7,704 nt of DNA from DATNBT01 sp964579765 (GCA_964579765.1 CAZOIK010000238.1:1-7704); one strand, 5' to 3'. Counted from the first letter of the stretch, positions 1 to 6,453 are shown. Made by a program: numbers and translations. The notes: a model not told the origin generated them from the sequence alone.

Positions 1-5
1 TGAAC

Positions 6-917
6 ATGAATCGACTGCTGGCGCTGTCTCTCTGCGCCGTTCTTCTGCCCCTCGCGTCGTCGCACGCGGCCGGACAGTCGGGCTATGTGCCGCGACGAAC
101 GCCGGATGGCCAGCCCGACGTGAGCGGCATCTGGGTCAACTTCGACCCGACGCCGTTCGAGACGGGCGGGCAGCCCGCGTTCAACGACGTCGCGCTCGGC
201 GTGAACCCGGCCGCGAACTGGGCGGAGAATGCGCCCCCGACGAGCCGCGCGAACGCCGCCAGAAAGGCGATGGTGGTCGATCCGCCCGACGGCATCGTGC
301 CCGTGATGCCGTGGGCCGAGGCCAGGCGCGCCTACGATCTGCAGCACGTCAACGACAACTGGGTGCACCAGACGCCGTGGGAGCGCTGCATCACGCGCGG
401 CATTCCCGCCGGCATGTTCCCGGCCGGGTACGACAACGCCTATCGGTTCATGCAGACGCCAGGGTACGTCGTGATCGCGTACGAGATGATCCACCAGGCG
501 CGCGTCATCCCGCTCGACGGCCGCCCGCACCTCGGCGCGCGCATCCGCCAGTGGGACGGTGACCCGCGCGGCCACTGGGACGGCAGCACCCTGGTCGTGG
601 ACACCACGAACTACAACGACAAGGGATCGATTGCCACGAGCGCGGCGACCGGGCGCATCCGCGGCATTCCGCAGAGCGAGGCGCTGCACGTCGTCGAACG
701 CTTCAGAATCGTGGACGCGAACACCATCGACTATCAGGTGACCATCGACGACCCGAAGGTGTACACGAAGCCGTGGCGCGTCGAGATCCCGCTGACCCGG
801 GATTCGAAATACCAGATGTACGAATACGCGTGCGCGGAAGGCAACTACGCAACGCCGAACATGCTGGCGGCGGGACGCGCCGCCGAGCACGAGGCGAAGA
901 ACGGAGCGGTCCGATGA
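6..917 (+). CDS. Secreted PDGxPDxSGxW-family protein, paralog A
   Basis: A 303-residue exported protein of unknown biochemical function. Residues 1 to about 22-24 form a signal peptide: N-terminal Arg, a Leu/Ala/Val core, then SSHAAG. The mature protein opens with the signature TPDGQPDVSGIW (residues 32-43), which I know from many hypothetical secreted proteins of Acidobacteriota. The C-terminal half carries blocks shared with the gene at 2505: RFMQTPGYVV (147-156), DGRP (171-174), HWDGSTLVVDT (190-200), VTIDDPKVYTKPW (245-257) and a late cysteine (C276 in YACAEGN). No catalytic motif is recognisable. Cysteines at 128 and 276 could form a disulfide in the periplasm. The ATG at 6 is chosen because the signal peptide starts there; only five bases lie upstream, so its ribosome site and promoter are out of view. 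Its TGA overlaps the next gene's ATG, implying co-translation with the tannase-like protein. The gene call is firm; the function is unknown. Confidence 0.9.
   Translation: MNRLLALSLCAVLLPLASSHAAGQSGYVPRRTPDGQPDVSGIWVNFDPTPFETGGQPAFNDVALGVNPAANWAENAPPTSRANAARKAMVVDPPDGIVPVMPWAEARRAYDLQHVNDNWVHQTPWERCITRGIPAGMFPAGYDNAYRFMQTPGYVVIAYEMIHQARVIPLDGRPHLGARIRQWDGDPRGHWDGSTLVVDTTNYNDKGSIATSAATGRIRGIPQSEALHVVERFRIVDANTIDYQVTIDDPKVYTKPWRVEIPLTRDSKYQMYEYACAEGNYATPNMLAAGRAAEHEAKNGAVR
903..906 (+). promoter_or_regulatory. Ribosome binding site for the tannase-like gene
   Basis: GGAG lies seven bases before the ATG at 914, inside the last codons of the preceding gene. Together with the signal peptide that begins at this ATG, it supports 914 as the start over the in-frame upstream start at 773, which lies deep inside the preceding gene. 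Confidence 0.65.
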
Positions 918-2479
918 GGGTGGACAGGTTGTGCCTGGGGGTTGCCGTTGCCGCGCTGCTGACTGTCGTCGTCGTTCCACGACAGGCCGCCGCGGCCTCG
1001 TGCGAGAGCTTGAAGTCGCTGACGCTGCCGGAGACGACGATTACGTCGGCGGAGTCGGTGGCCGCGGGCGCGTTCACGCCGCCGACGCCGGCGCGCGGCC
1101 GCGCCAACGCGGCCGAGGCCTTCGCCGGTCTCCCTGCCTTCTGCCGCGTGACGGCCGCGGTGAAGCGGCCCGGCGACACCGACGTGAAGATCGAGATCTG
1201 GATGCCCGCGCAGGGCTGGAACGGCGACTTCGAGCCCGCCGCGAGCGGCTTTGCCGGCGGCAGGATCGGCTACGGCAACCGCGAAGGCGGGATGATCGAG
1301 TTCCTCAAGCGCGGCGCCGCGACGGGCGCGACCAATCGCGGACATGACGGGGGCGGGTCGCCGCGCTGGAAGTCGTCCGACATCTCGAGCACGGCCTATC
1401 ACGTGATGGTCGATCGCGGGAAGAAGATCGTCGCCGCCTTCTACGGCGCGGGCCCGAAGTTCACGCTGATGAACGAGTGCGGCGGCGCGGGCAGCCGCGA
1501 CGCGCTGCAGCTCGTGCAGGACTGGCCGGCGGATCTCGACCTCGCGACGGCGATCGGGTTCACCAACTGGGGCACGCACCACGGCATCGCGCAGATGTGG
1601 GTGTATCAGGCGACGCACAAGACGCCCGAGAGCTTCATCCCGAAGAGCAAGTATCAGATCGTCCATCAGGCCGCGCTCGACGCGTGCGACGCGAAGGACG
1701 GCGTCAAGGACGGCGTCATCGAGGATCCGCCGCACTGCGCGTTCGATCCCGGCGTGTTGCTGTGCAAGGGCGCCGACGGGCCGACGTGTCTGACGGCGCC
1801 GCAGGTCGAGGCGGTCAAGACGATCTACGCCACGCCGGTGCACGCGCGCACCGGCGCGTACCTGTACGGCTCGATGCCGCCCGGCGGCGAAATGGGCTGG
1901 GAAGAGATGATCGGCGACAAGCCGTATCCGTTCGCCGTGCCGTTCTACCGCGATCAGGTGTTCAAGGACCCGAAGTGGGACTACCACACGCATCCGGTGA
2001 ACTTCGACACCGACGTGGACGTGGCCGACGCGCCGGAGAACCTGCCGATCAACGCGACCAACCCGGACATCAGCAAGTTCATCGATCGCGGCGGGAAGCT
2101 GCTGCTGATGGGCGGGTGGAACGATCACACGCTCGGCCCGGGCAACAACGTCCACTACTACGAGAGCGTGGTCGCCAAGCTGGGCGAGCGCAAGGTGCGC
2201 AACTCGGTGCGCCTGTTCATGGTGCCCGGCATGGACCACTGCCTCGGCGACGCGTACGGGCCGACCGCCGAGTATCCGACCGACTACAAGGTTGACTTCG
2301 ATCCCATTGCCGCGATGAAGCAGTGGAAGGCGACCGGCAAGGCGCCCGATCAAATCGTCGTGACGACGACCGGCAAGGACGTACGGAAGCGCCTGGTGTG
2401 TGCCTACCCGAAGGTGTCTCAGTACAAAGGCACGGGCAGCACGAGCGATCCGGCCAACTTCTCGTGCCGGATGCCTTAA
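914..2479 (+). CDS. Secreted tannase/feruloyl-esterase-family protein lacking the canonical nucleophile serine
   Basis: A 521-residue member of the tannase/feruloyl esterase family, secreted alpha/beta hydrolases that cleave esters of phenolic acids; MHETase also belongs here. A signal peptide spans residues 1 to about 28 (hydrophobic 7-21, then AAAAS before C30). Family landmarks are present: ATNRGHDG (139-146); the calcium-loop-like segment in the lid with CDAKDGVKDGV and a partner Cys (258-275); GGWNDHTLGPG (400-410), giving the catalytic Asp404; and GMDHC (439-443), giving His442 and Cys443. Family members normally read G-C-S-x-G-G at the elbow, where Cys pairs with the Cys after the His. 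Here residues 188-194 read ECGGAGS, so Cys189 is kept but Gly190 (codon at 1481) takes the serine's place, with one extra residue before the following Arg. The next segment, GFTNWGTHHG, also departs from the usual GAPA-type sequence. The length is normal. It may be a pseudo-esterase or may use another residue such as Ser194. The start overlaps the previous stop by 4 bases, indicating an operon. Family call is strong; activity is uncertain. Confidence 0.9.
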   Translation: MRVDRLCLGVAVAALLTVVVVPRQAAAASCESLKSLTLPETTITSAESVAAGAFTPPTPARGRANAAEAFAGLPAFCRVTAAVKRPGDTDVKIEIWMPAQGWNGDFEPAASGFAGGRIGYGNREGGMIEFLKRGAATGATNRGHDGGGSPRWKSSDISSTAYHVMVDRGKKIVAAFYGAGPKFTLMNECGGAGSRDALQLVQDWPADLDLATAIGFTNWGTHHGIAQMWVYQATHKTPESFIPKSKYQIVHQAALDACDAKDGVKDGVIEDPPHCAFDPGVLLCKGADGPTCLTAPQVEAVKTIYATPVHARTGAYLYGSMPPGGEMGWEEMIGDKPYPFAVPFYRDQVFKDPKWDYHTHPVNFDTDVDVADAPENLPINATNPDISKFIDRGGKLLLMGGWNDHTLGPGNNVHYYESVVAKLGERKVRNSVRLFMVPGMDHCLGDAYGPTAEYPTDYKVDFDPIAAMKQWKATGKAPDQIVVTTTGKDVRKRLVCAYPKVSQYKGTGSTSDPANFSCRMP

Positions 2480-2493
2480 GAGCGTTGTGAAAC

Positions 2494-2498
2494 GGGGA
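2494..2498 (+). promoter_or_regulatory. Ribosome binding site for PDGxPDxSGxW paralog B
   Basis: GGGGA sits six bases before the ATG at 2505, in the 25-base gap after the tannase-like gene. It supports that ATG, where a clear signal peptide begins, over earlier in-frame starts inside the tannase-like gene. Confidence 0.6.
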
Positions 2499-2504
2499 CC
2501 TGAC

Positions 2505-3362
2505 ATGCGTACAGCGAGAGCACTGTTCGTGGCGGCGGTCGTGTGCTGGGCCGTCGGCCTGCCGGAAACGGCGTCGGCGCAGTGGCTGCGATATCCGACC
2601 GCCAACGTGCCGAAAACCGCCGACGGCAAGCCCAATCTCACGGCGCGGGCGCCGAAAACGCCCGACGGCAAACCGGATTTCTCCGGCATCTGGCTCACGG
2701 ACCACACCAACTGCAAGAGTCAGAACCAGGACACGCTGGTGTGCGAGACCGGTGAACTGCCGATGGGCAAGGAAGGGCTCGACATCGGCAACACGCTGCC
2801 GGGCGGATTGCCGTACCAACCGTGGCTGGCCGCGCTGTCGAAGGAGCGCTCGGCGAATCACGCGGAGGACGACCCGCACCTGCGCTGTTATCCAGACACC
2901 TTCGTGCGCGCCTACAACATGCCCCACATGGTGAAGTTCGTGCAGACGCCGGCGCTGCTCGTGGAGCTGGACGAGATGAACGCCAACTACCGGCAGGTGT
3001 TCATGGACGGCCGGCCGCTGCCCGACGATCCGACGCCGTCGTGGCAGGGGTACTCCACGGCGAAGTGGGAAGGCGACACGCTCGTCGTGAACTCGAACGG
3101 CTTCCGCGACGACCTGTGGCTCGACTGGAAAGGCAGCGTCCTGACGTCGGCGGCGAAGGTGCAGGAGCGCATCCGCCGGCCGGACTACGGCCACCTCGAG
3201 GTCCGCGTGACGGTGGACGATCCCAAGGCGTACACGAAGCCGTGGACCGTGATCCTGCACGAGCGCATCGCGCTCAACACCGAGCTCGTGGACGAGATCT
3301 GCCTGGAGAACGAGCACTCGGCGGGGCACATCGCAGCCGCCAAAGCCAAGCAGCAGCCGTAG
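2505..3362 (+). CDS. Secreted PDGxPDxSGxW-family protein, paralog B
   Basis: A 285-residue exported protein of unknown function. Residues 1-25 are a signal peptide ending TASA before Gln26, a good signal peptidase I site. The mature N terminus carries the family signature twice in tandem with a 14-residue period: PKTADGKPN (36-44) and PKTPDGKPDFSGIW (50-63). Only the second copy continues into SGIW. Blocks shared with the gene at 6 include VQTPALLVE (146-154), DGRPLP (168-173), KWEGDTLVVNSNGF (187-200) and VTVDDPKAYTKPW (235-247), plus a late Cys in EICLENEH (C266). Cysteines at 70, 80, 128 and 266 may form disulfides. The two paralogs are clearly diverged, so the duplication is not recent. 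It starts 25 bases after the tannase-like stop and probably shares its transcript. It is the last gene of the + strand block, and the next gene converges on it. Confidence 0.9.
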   Translation: MRTARALFVAAVVCWAVGLPETASAQWLRYPTANVPKTADGKPNLTARAPKTPDGKPDFSGIWLTDHTNCKSQNQDTLVCETGELPMGKEGLDIGNTLPGGLPYQPWLAALSKERSANHAEDDPHLRCYPDTFVRAYNMPHMVKFVQTPALLVELDEMNANYRQVFMDGRPLPDDPTPSWQGYSTAKWEGDTLVVNSNGFRDDLWLDWKGSVLTSAAKVQERIRRPDYGHLEVRVTVDDPKAYTKPWTVILHERIALNTELVDEICLENEHSAGHIAAAKAKQQP

Positions 3363-3384
3363 CTCCTGCGGCGCGCGTTGTCGT

Positions 3385-3416
3385 GCAGGCCTTCAGGCCT
3401 GCCCGTCAGGCCTTCA
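3385..3416. repeat. GC-rich palindrome and 10-base direct repeat at the convergent junction
   Basis: Positions 3385-3402 form a 7-bp perfect inverted repeat (GCAGGCC and GGCCTGC) around the four bases TTCA. CAGGCCTTCA then occurs twice, at 3386-3395 and 3407-3416, and the second copy overlaps the stop codon of the - strand gene. The stem could act as a two-way terminator between convergent genes, but no T-run follows on either strand. Read on the + strand, the area translates to VVQAFRPA. From memory, this string recurs as a spurious peptide across Acidobacteriota genomes, which suggests a dispersed palindromic (REP-like) element. The dispersal claim needs a genome search; the structure itself is directly visible. 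Confidence 0.55.
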
Positions 3417-4053
3417 TGTACGTGAAGCCGTGCTCCTGCGCGATGCCGATGGCCATCACGTGCGCGGGCACGAGATGCACGCCGGGGTTGAAGCCGGCGA
3501 TGAGCTCCGCGCGCACCTCGGCTGGCGGCATTCCGGTGGCCTGCGCCAGCTGCTGCGCGATTGCGCCGAGCGCGACGTTGCATTGCCAGAACGCCGTGCC
3601 GCGCGCGTGCAGGGCCGTGACGCTCAGCTCGCCGCCGGTCAGGAAGATGTTGCGGACGGCCGGCTGCTTCGTCACCGGGTCGGTGATCTTCCACCGCTCG
3701 CCGATCTTGTACTTCTGCCAGACGGCGTCGCCGACGTTGAGCGGGAAGCAGGCGCGCGAGATGCCGACGGCCGTGTTGACGTCGGGCGCCTGCAGGCCGA
3801 AGACGTCGCGATACGTGTCGAGGTAGTTCTTCACGAAGCGCAGCGGCCGCGCCTCGTTCGACAACTCGAACGTGCCGTAGTCGTACATCTGCTTGTGCGC
3901 GCCTTTCAGGGCGTCGAACCACGTCAGATCGAACTGGCTCGCCTGCGGACCCCGCGCCGGCGTCTGCGCGGACGCGGAGCCGTCGAGCGCCGCCAGGCCG
4001 GCAAACGACGCGAGGACAGACATGAACGATCGGCGGCCCTGAGGCAATGTCAT
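3406..4053 (-). CDS. Tat-exported protein with DsrE-like C-terminal half
   Basis: A 215-residue protein. Residues 1-29 are a twin-arginine signal: GRRSFMS (6-12), a hydrophobic stretch to about 22, then SASA before Gln30. The protein is therefore probably folded before export. The second half resembles the DsrE/DsrF fold family: TAFWQCNVALGAIAQQL (153-169) with Cys158, then FNPGVHLVPAHVMAIGIAQEHGFTYM (188-213), which ends in the typical VP(A/S)-x-x-x-x-x-x-AQExG pattern. DsrE relatives relay sulfur, but the exported homologs in this group have no role I can name. C102 and C158 are the only cysteines. The start is set by AAGGGAG six bases upstream and by the Tat motif; the longer frame upstream runs antisense to nothing real and inside the next gene. 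It lies 34 bases after the hydrolase stop, so the two likely share a transcript. Gene call firm; DsrE assignment moderate. Confidence 0.85.
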   Translation of the reverse strand: MTLPQGRRSFMSVLASFAGLAALDGSASAQTPARGPQASQFDLTWFDALKGAHKQMYDYGTFELSNEARPLRFVKNYLDTYRDVFGLQAPDVNTAVGISRACFPLNVGDAVWQKYKIGERWKITDPVTKQPAVRNIFLTGGELSVTALHARGTAFWQCNVALGAIAQQLAQATGMPPAEVRAELIAGFNPGVHLVPAHVMAIGIAQEHGFTYMKA

Positions 4054-4059
4054 CGTCGG

Positions 4060-4066
4060 CTCCCTT
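4060..4066 (-). promoter_or_regulatory. Ribosome binding site for the Tat-exported protein
   Basis: On the - strand AAGGGAG lies six bases before the ATG at 4053, in the 34-base gap after the hydrolase stop. It is the best-formed site in the window. It fixes the start of the Tat signal and implies independent, efficient initiation within the shared transcript. Confidence 0.7.
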
Positions 4067-4087
4067 TCGAAGAACGCGAGGGTTAGT

Positions 4088-4885
4088 TTAGCGCGATTCG
4101 TCGAGCAGGTGCCCGCGGAGGAATGCGAGCACGTCGCCGATGACGCGCCGCGACGCCGGCGTGTCCTCGTCGAGATCGAAGCCGTGCGCGCCGGTCGGAT
4201 GGTTGACGAGCGCCACCGGCAGATTCCGCGCGAGCGCGGCGGACACGACGCGGTCGAGCGCGGCGTTGAGGCCCTGGAACTGATCGCGTCCGGCGCGTAC
4301 GAACAGCAGCGGCACGGTCGGCGGCAGATCGTCGAGCGATCGTTCAGCGCTGGCGTTGGCGAAGCCGAACTGCCTCGCGGCATCCGCCACGGCCGTGGTG
4401 CCGTCGAGATCCAGCGTATAGCCGTAGAGCAGCGCCGCACACGCCAGCGTGCGATCATTCATCAGCGTCGCCAGCGCCACCGGGGCGTTGCCCGAGGTGG
4501 CGAAGAGGCCGATGCGGCGCTCGTCGAGGCCCAGCGACGCGGCGTTGGCGCGCAGATATCCGAGCGCCTCGAGCAGATCGTCGGCCGGCGAAGCCGTCCC
4601 GAGGACGACGGCGGCGGAGCCAGAGGCGGCGATCAGCCGCGCCCAGGAGGTGATCGGGCCGAACATGCGGATGCGGCCCTCGGGATCGGGAAATCCGAAC
4701 GCAATCACGGTCGCCGGAACGCGCGCGCCGCGCGGCTCGGGCGGATAGTAGACGTCCATCGGCAGCGACGCGTGATATTGGATGTCCCGTCGCACCGGCA
4801 ACGCGTCCATCCCGGCGATGCGATAGACGACCTGCTTCTTCGCGATCTCCCGCAGCGCCGCGTCGCGATCCTGTTGTTCGCTCAT
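4088..4885 (-). CDS. Small alpha/beta hydrolase (dienelactone-hydrolase-like)
   Basis: A 265-residue protein without a signal peptide, so probably cytoplasmic. The likely triad is Ser131 in GLFATSGNAP (126-135), Asp201 in VRAGRDQ (196-202) and His234 in TGAHGFD (231-237). VPATVIAFGFPDPEG (57-70) would be the early strand and oxyanion-loop region. The layout fits dienelactone-hydrolase and related esterase/peptidase folds. The elbow reads T-S-G-N rather than the usual GxSxG, so substrate class cannot be assigned. The ATG at 4885 is chosen; a GTG at 4903 would add six residues, and neither has a good ribosome site. The ATG lies five bases after the TGA of a reading frame that runs through the 21-bp repeat array, so coupled translation is possible if that frame is used. 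The Tat-exported gene follows after 34 bases. Confidence 0.85.
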   Translation of the reverse strand: MSEQQDRDAALREIAKKQVVYRIAGMDALPVRRDIQYHASLPMDVYYPPEPRGARVPATVIAFGFPDPEGRIRMFGPITSWARLIAASGSAAVVLGTASPADDLLEALGYLRANAASLGLDERRIGLFATSGNAPVALATLMNDRTLACAALLYGYTLDLDGTTAVADAARQFGFANASAERSLDDLPPTVPLLFVRAGRDQFQGLNAALDRVVSAALARNLPVALVNHPTGAHGFDLDEDTPASRRVIGDVLAFLRGHLLDESR

Positions 4886-4890
4886 AGCGT

Positions 4891-5190
4891 TCACGTTGTC
4901 CACTTCGCGCGCAGCCCCACCCCCGTCGGCGCGGGCAACGCGCCCGTCGGCGTGGGTAGCGCGCCCGTCGGCGTGGGCAGCGCGCCCGTCGGCGTGGCCA
5001 GTGTGCCCGTTGGCGTGGGCAGCGCGCTCGTCTGCGTAGGCAGTGTGCCCGTCGGCATTGGCAGCGGTCCCGTCGGCGTGGGCAGTGCGCCCGTCGTCTT
5101 AGGCAGCGTCCCCGTCGCCGTAGGCAGTGGCCTCGTCGCCATCGGCAGCGTGCCCGTCCGCGTGCGCAAAGCCTCGAAGGGCGGGTGCAA
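4891..5190 (-). CDS. Doubtful small ORF made of heptad repeats (TGALPTP-like)
   Basis: A 99-residue frame, TTG start to TGA, almost wholly composed of about eleven seven-residue units resembling TGALPTP. The unit's Thr and Leu are kept in every copy and the first Pro in most. The product would be a Pro/Thr-rich low-complexity chain with no signal peptide. Against it: a TTG start, a purine-rich stretch (GGGGAG) directly abutting that start rather than at normal spacing, and a + strand frame through the same DNA that is also open. For it: no indel breaks the frame in twelve copies, and its stop lies five bases before the hydrolase ATG, as in coupled genes. I regard it as more likely a by-product of a tandem repeat than a gene. 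Confidence 0.2.
   Translation of the reverse strand: MHPPFEALRTRTGTLPMATRPLPTATGTLPKTTGALPTPTGPLPMPTGTLPTQTSALPTPTGTLATPTGALPTPTGALPTPTGALPAPTGVGLRAKWTT
4922..5173. repeat. 21-bp tandem repeat array, about 12 copies
   Basis: Twelve consecutive 21-base units run without any insertion or deletion, filling most of the 353-base gap between the transporter stop (5239) and the hydrolase start (4885). A unit begins CCCGTCGGCGTGGG and ends CAGCGCG. Units at 4943, 4964, 5006 and 5069 differ from each other by at most two bases, while those from 5090 onward are increasingly divergent and the last (5153-5173) is barely recognisable. CGT at unit bases 3-5 is the same in all twelve. The period is a multiple of three, and one frame on each strand (APVGVGS on +, TGALPTP on -) stays open throughout. 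I see no promoter, terminator or other element in the remaining parts of the gap (4886-4921 and 5174-5238). Confidence 0.9.
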
Positions 5191-5238
5191 CTCCCCGGAA
5201 CCGGGCTACAACGTGCGTGAACGCGCCAGAATCCGCTG

Positions 5239-6453
5239 TCAGGCCTGTGCTTCGGCTGGCGTGCTCAGGACCCACCACGCGGCGATGCCGACAGCGGGCA
5301 GGATGGCGATGAGCCAGAACGCCTGCGACCAGAGTTTCTCGTCGAACAGCCTGCCAATCTGCGGTGAGAGGAGCGCATTGGCGAGCGACCACGATCCCGA
5401 CGCGATGCCGGACATCATCGCGGCCTGCTCGCGCGGGTACGCGTACGAGCCCACCTTCAGCGCGACCATCTGGAAGCCGCCGCCGATGAACGCGGCCCAC
5501 GAGATGATGCCGATCGCGATCGCGATCGACGTCGTCCACGTGGTGAAGCCGAAGGCGAGCGCGAAGACCGTGAGCAGCACGAACATGCCGACCGGACGCC
5601 GGTTCTCGGCGGCGTAGCGATCGGCGGCCCAGCCCCAGAAGAAGTAGCCGACGCCCCACGCGAGCGGCGGCATCCAGAGCACGCGTCCGAGATCGGCCTG
5701 CGAGAGGCCCATGCCGCGGCTCAGGTAGATGGGCACGAGCGTCAGAATCGGCCCGGGCGCGAGCGCCGGCAGCGCGTAGCTCGCGACGAGCGCCCAGAAG
5801 CGCCGCTCGAACGGATTCGGCCACGCCATCTTCGCGGGCTTCTGCGTGCGCGCCGGCAGGAACGGCGGACGCGCGATGGCGGTCCACAGCAGCAGCCACA
5901 GGATCCCGAGGCCGCCGGTGAAGATGAAGGCCGCGCGCCATCCGAACTTCAGCGCGATGGGGACGACGATGAGCGGCGTGAGGATGGCGCCGATCGTGCC
6001 GCCGGAGAACGACGTCGCGATGCCGCGCGCGCGGCGATCCGACGGCAGCGACTCGACCGCCGTCCGCAGCCCACCGGGGAACGTCGCGCCTTCACCGAGG
6101 CCCAGCACGGCGCGCGCGACCGCGAAGCCGGCGAACCCCGCCATCCACGCGTGCGACATGCTCGCGGCCGTCCAGATGGCGACCGCAATCAGCATCCCGG
6201 CGCGCAGGCCGACGTAGTCGAGGACCGATCCCCAGAACGGGTTCGCGATCGTGTAAGCGTAGAAGAAGAACGAGACGACGACGCCGAAGTCCTGCGCCGA
6301 GAGGCCGGTGTCTTTGAGAATTGTGGGGGAGAGAACCGCGATGACCTGGCGATCGACGAACGCCAGCCACGAGCAGAGGGCCATGCCCAGGCAGGGCACC
6401 CACTGACGCCAACCGAGTTCGCGCGAGGCGGCGACGGGAGCGGCAGTGGCCAT
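5239..6453 (-). CDS. MFS transporter, anion:cation symporter (ACS) type
   Basis: A 404-residue inner-membrane protein with about twelve hydrophobic segments, the normal length for the superfamily. Signs of the ACS group, which includes hexuronate (ExuT-like) and other organic-anion carriers: VDRQVIAVLSPTI (33-45) in the first membrane segment; GSVLDYVGLRAG (75-86) as the loop 2-3 motif; RAVLGLGEGATFPGGLRTAVESLP (114-137) in helix 4 and beyond; and RRARGIATSFSGGTIGAILTPLI (140-162). In the C-terminal half GWAADRY (274-280) repeats the loop motif. The central loop is near 195-215. It most probably imports an organic acid such as a sugar acid or aromatic acid by proton symport; the substrate cannot be read from the sequence. 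No clear ribosome site precedes the ATG at 6453, and the 93-base gap upstream holds a hairpin, so it may be transcribed separately from the NmrA-like gene. The 21-bp array lies downstream. Confidence 0.92.
   Translation of the reverse strand: MATAAPVAASRELGWRQWVPCLGMALCSWLAFVDRQVIAVLSPTILKDTGLSAQDFGVVVSFFFYAYTIANPFWGSVLDYVGLRAGMLIAVAIWTAASMSHAWMAGFAGFAVARAVLGLGEGATFPGGLRTAVESLPSDRRARGIATSFSGGTIGAILTPLIVVPIALKFGWRAAFIFTGGLGILWLLLWTAIARPPFLPARTQKPAKMAWPNPFERRFWALVASYALPALAPGPILTLVPIYLSRGMGLSQADLGRVLWMPPLAWGVGYFFWGWAADRYAAENRRPVGMFVLLTVFALAFGFTTWTTSIAIAIGIISWAAFIGGGFQMVALKVGSYAYPREQAAMMSGIASGSWSLANALLSPQIGRLFDEKLWSQAFWLIAILPAVGIAAWWVLSTPAEAQA

Noticed and set aside
1..3. TGA at the window edge as the stop of an upstream gene two bases before the first ATG
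   Set aside because: It would fit the tight spacing seen later, but no upstream sequence is available to show a frame.
773..913. Upstream extension of the tannase-like gene to the in-frame start at 773
   Set aside because: It would overlap most of the C-terminal coding of the preceding gene. The signal peptide and GGAG site both point to the ATG at 914.
845..2716. A 623-residue open frame on the - strand opposite the tannase-like gene
   Set aside because: It is Arg/Ala/His-rich low-information sequence with no family motif. It results from high GC at third positions of the real + strand gene, which has clear family landmarks.
2217..3329. A 370-residue - strand frame opposite paralog B
   Set aside because: It has no recognisable domain and is His/Arg/Val-rich in the manner of antisense frames here. 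Paralog B on the other strand has a signal peptide and family motifs.
4922..5173. CRISPR array
   Set aside because: Units are contiguous 21-mers with no unique spacers between repeats, and no cas gene is near.
5194..5210. Short CCGGAACCGG palindrome after the transporter stop as a terminator
   Set aside because: The stem is only four base pairs with a two-base loop and no T-run, which is within chance expectation in high-GC DNA.
4109..5617. A 502-residue open frame on the + strand spanning the hydrolase, the 21-bp array and part of the transporter
   Set aside because: It runs antisense to two well-supported genes. Only the array section shows structured sequence (APVGVGS), and that is explained by the repeat itself.
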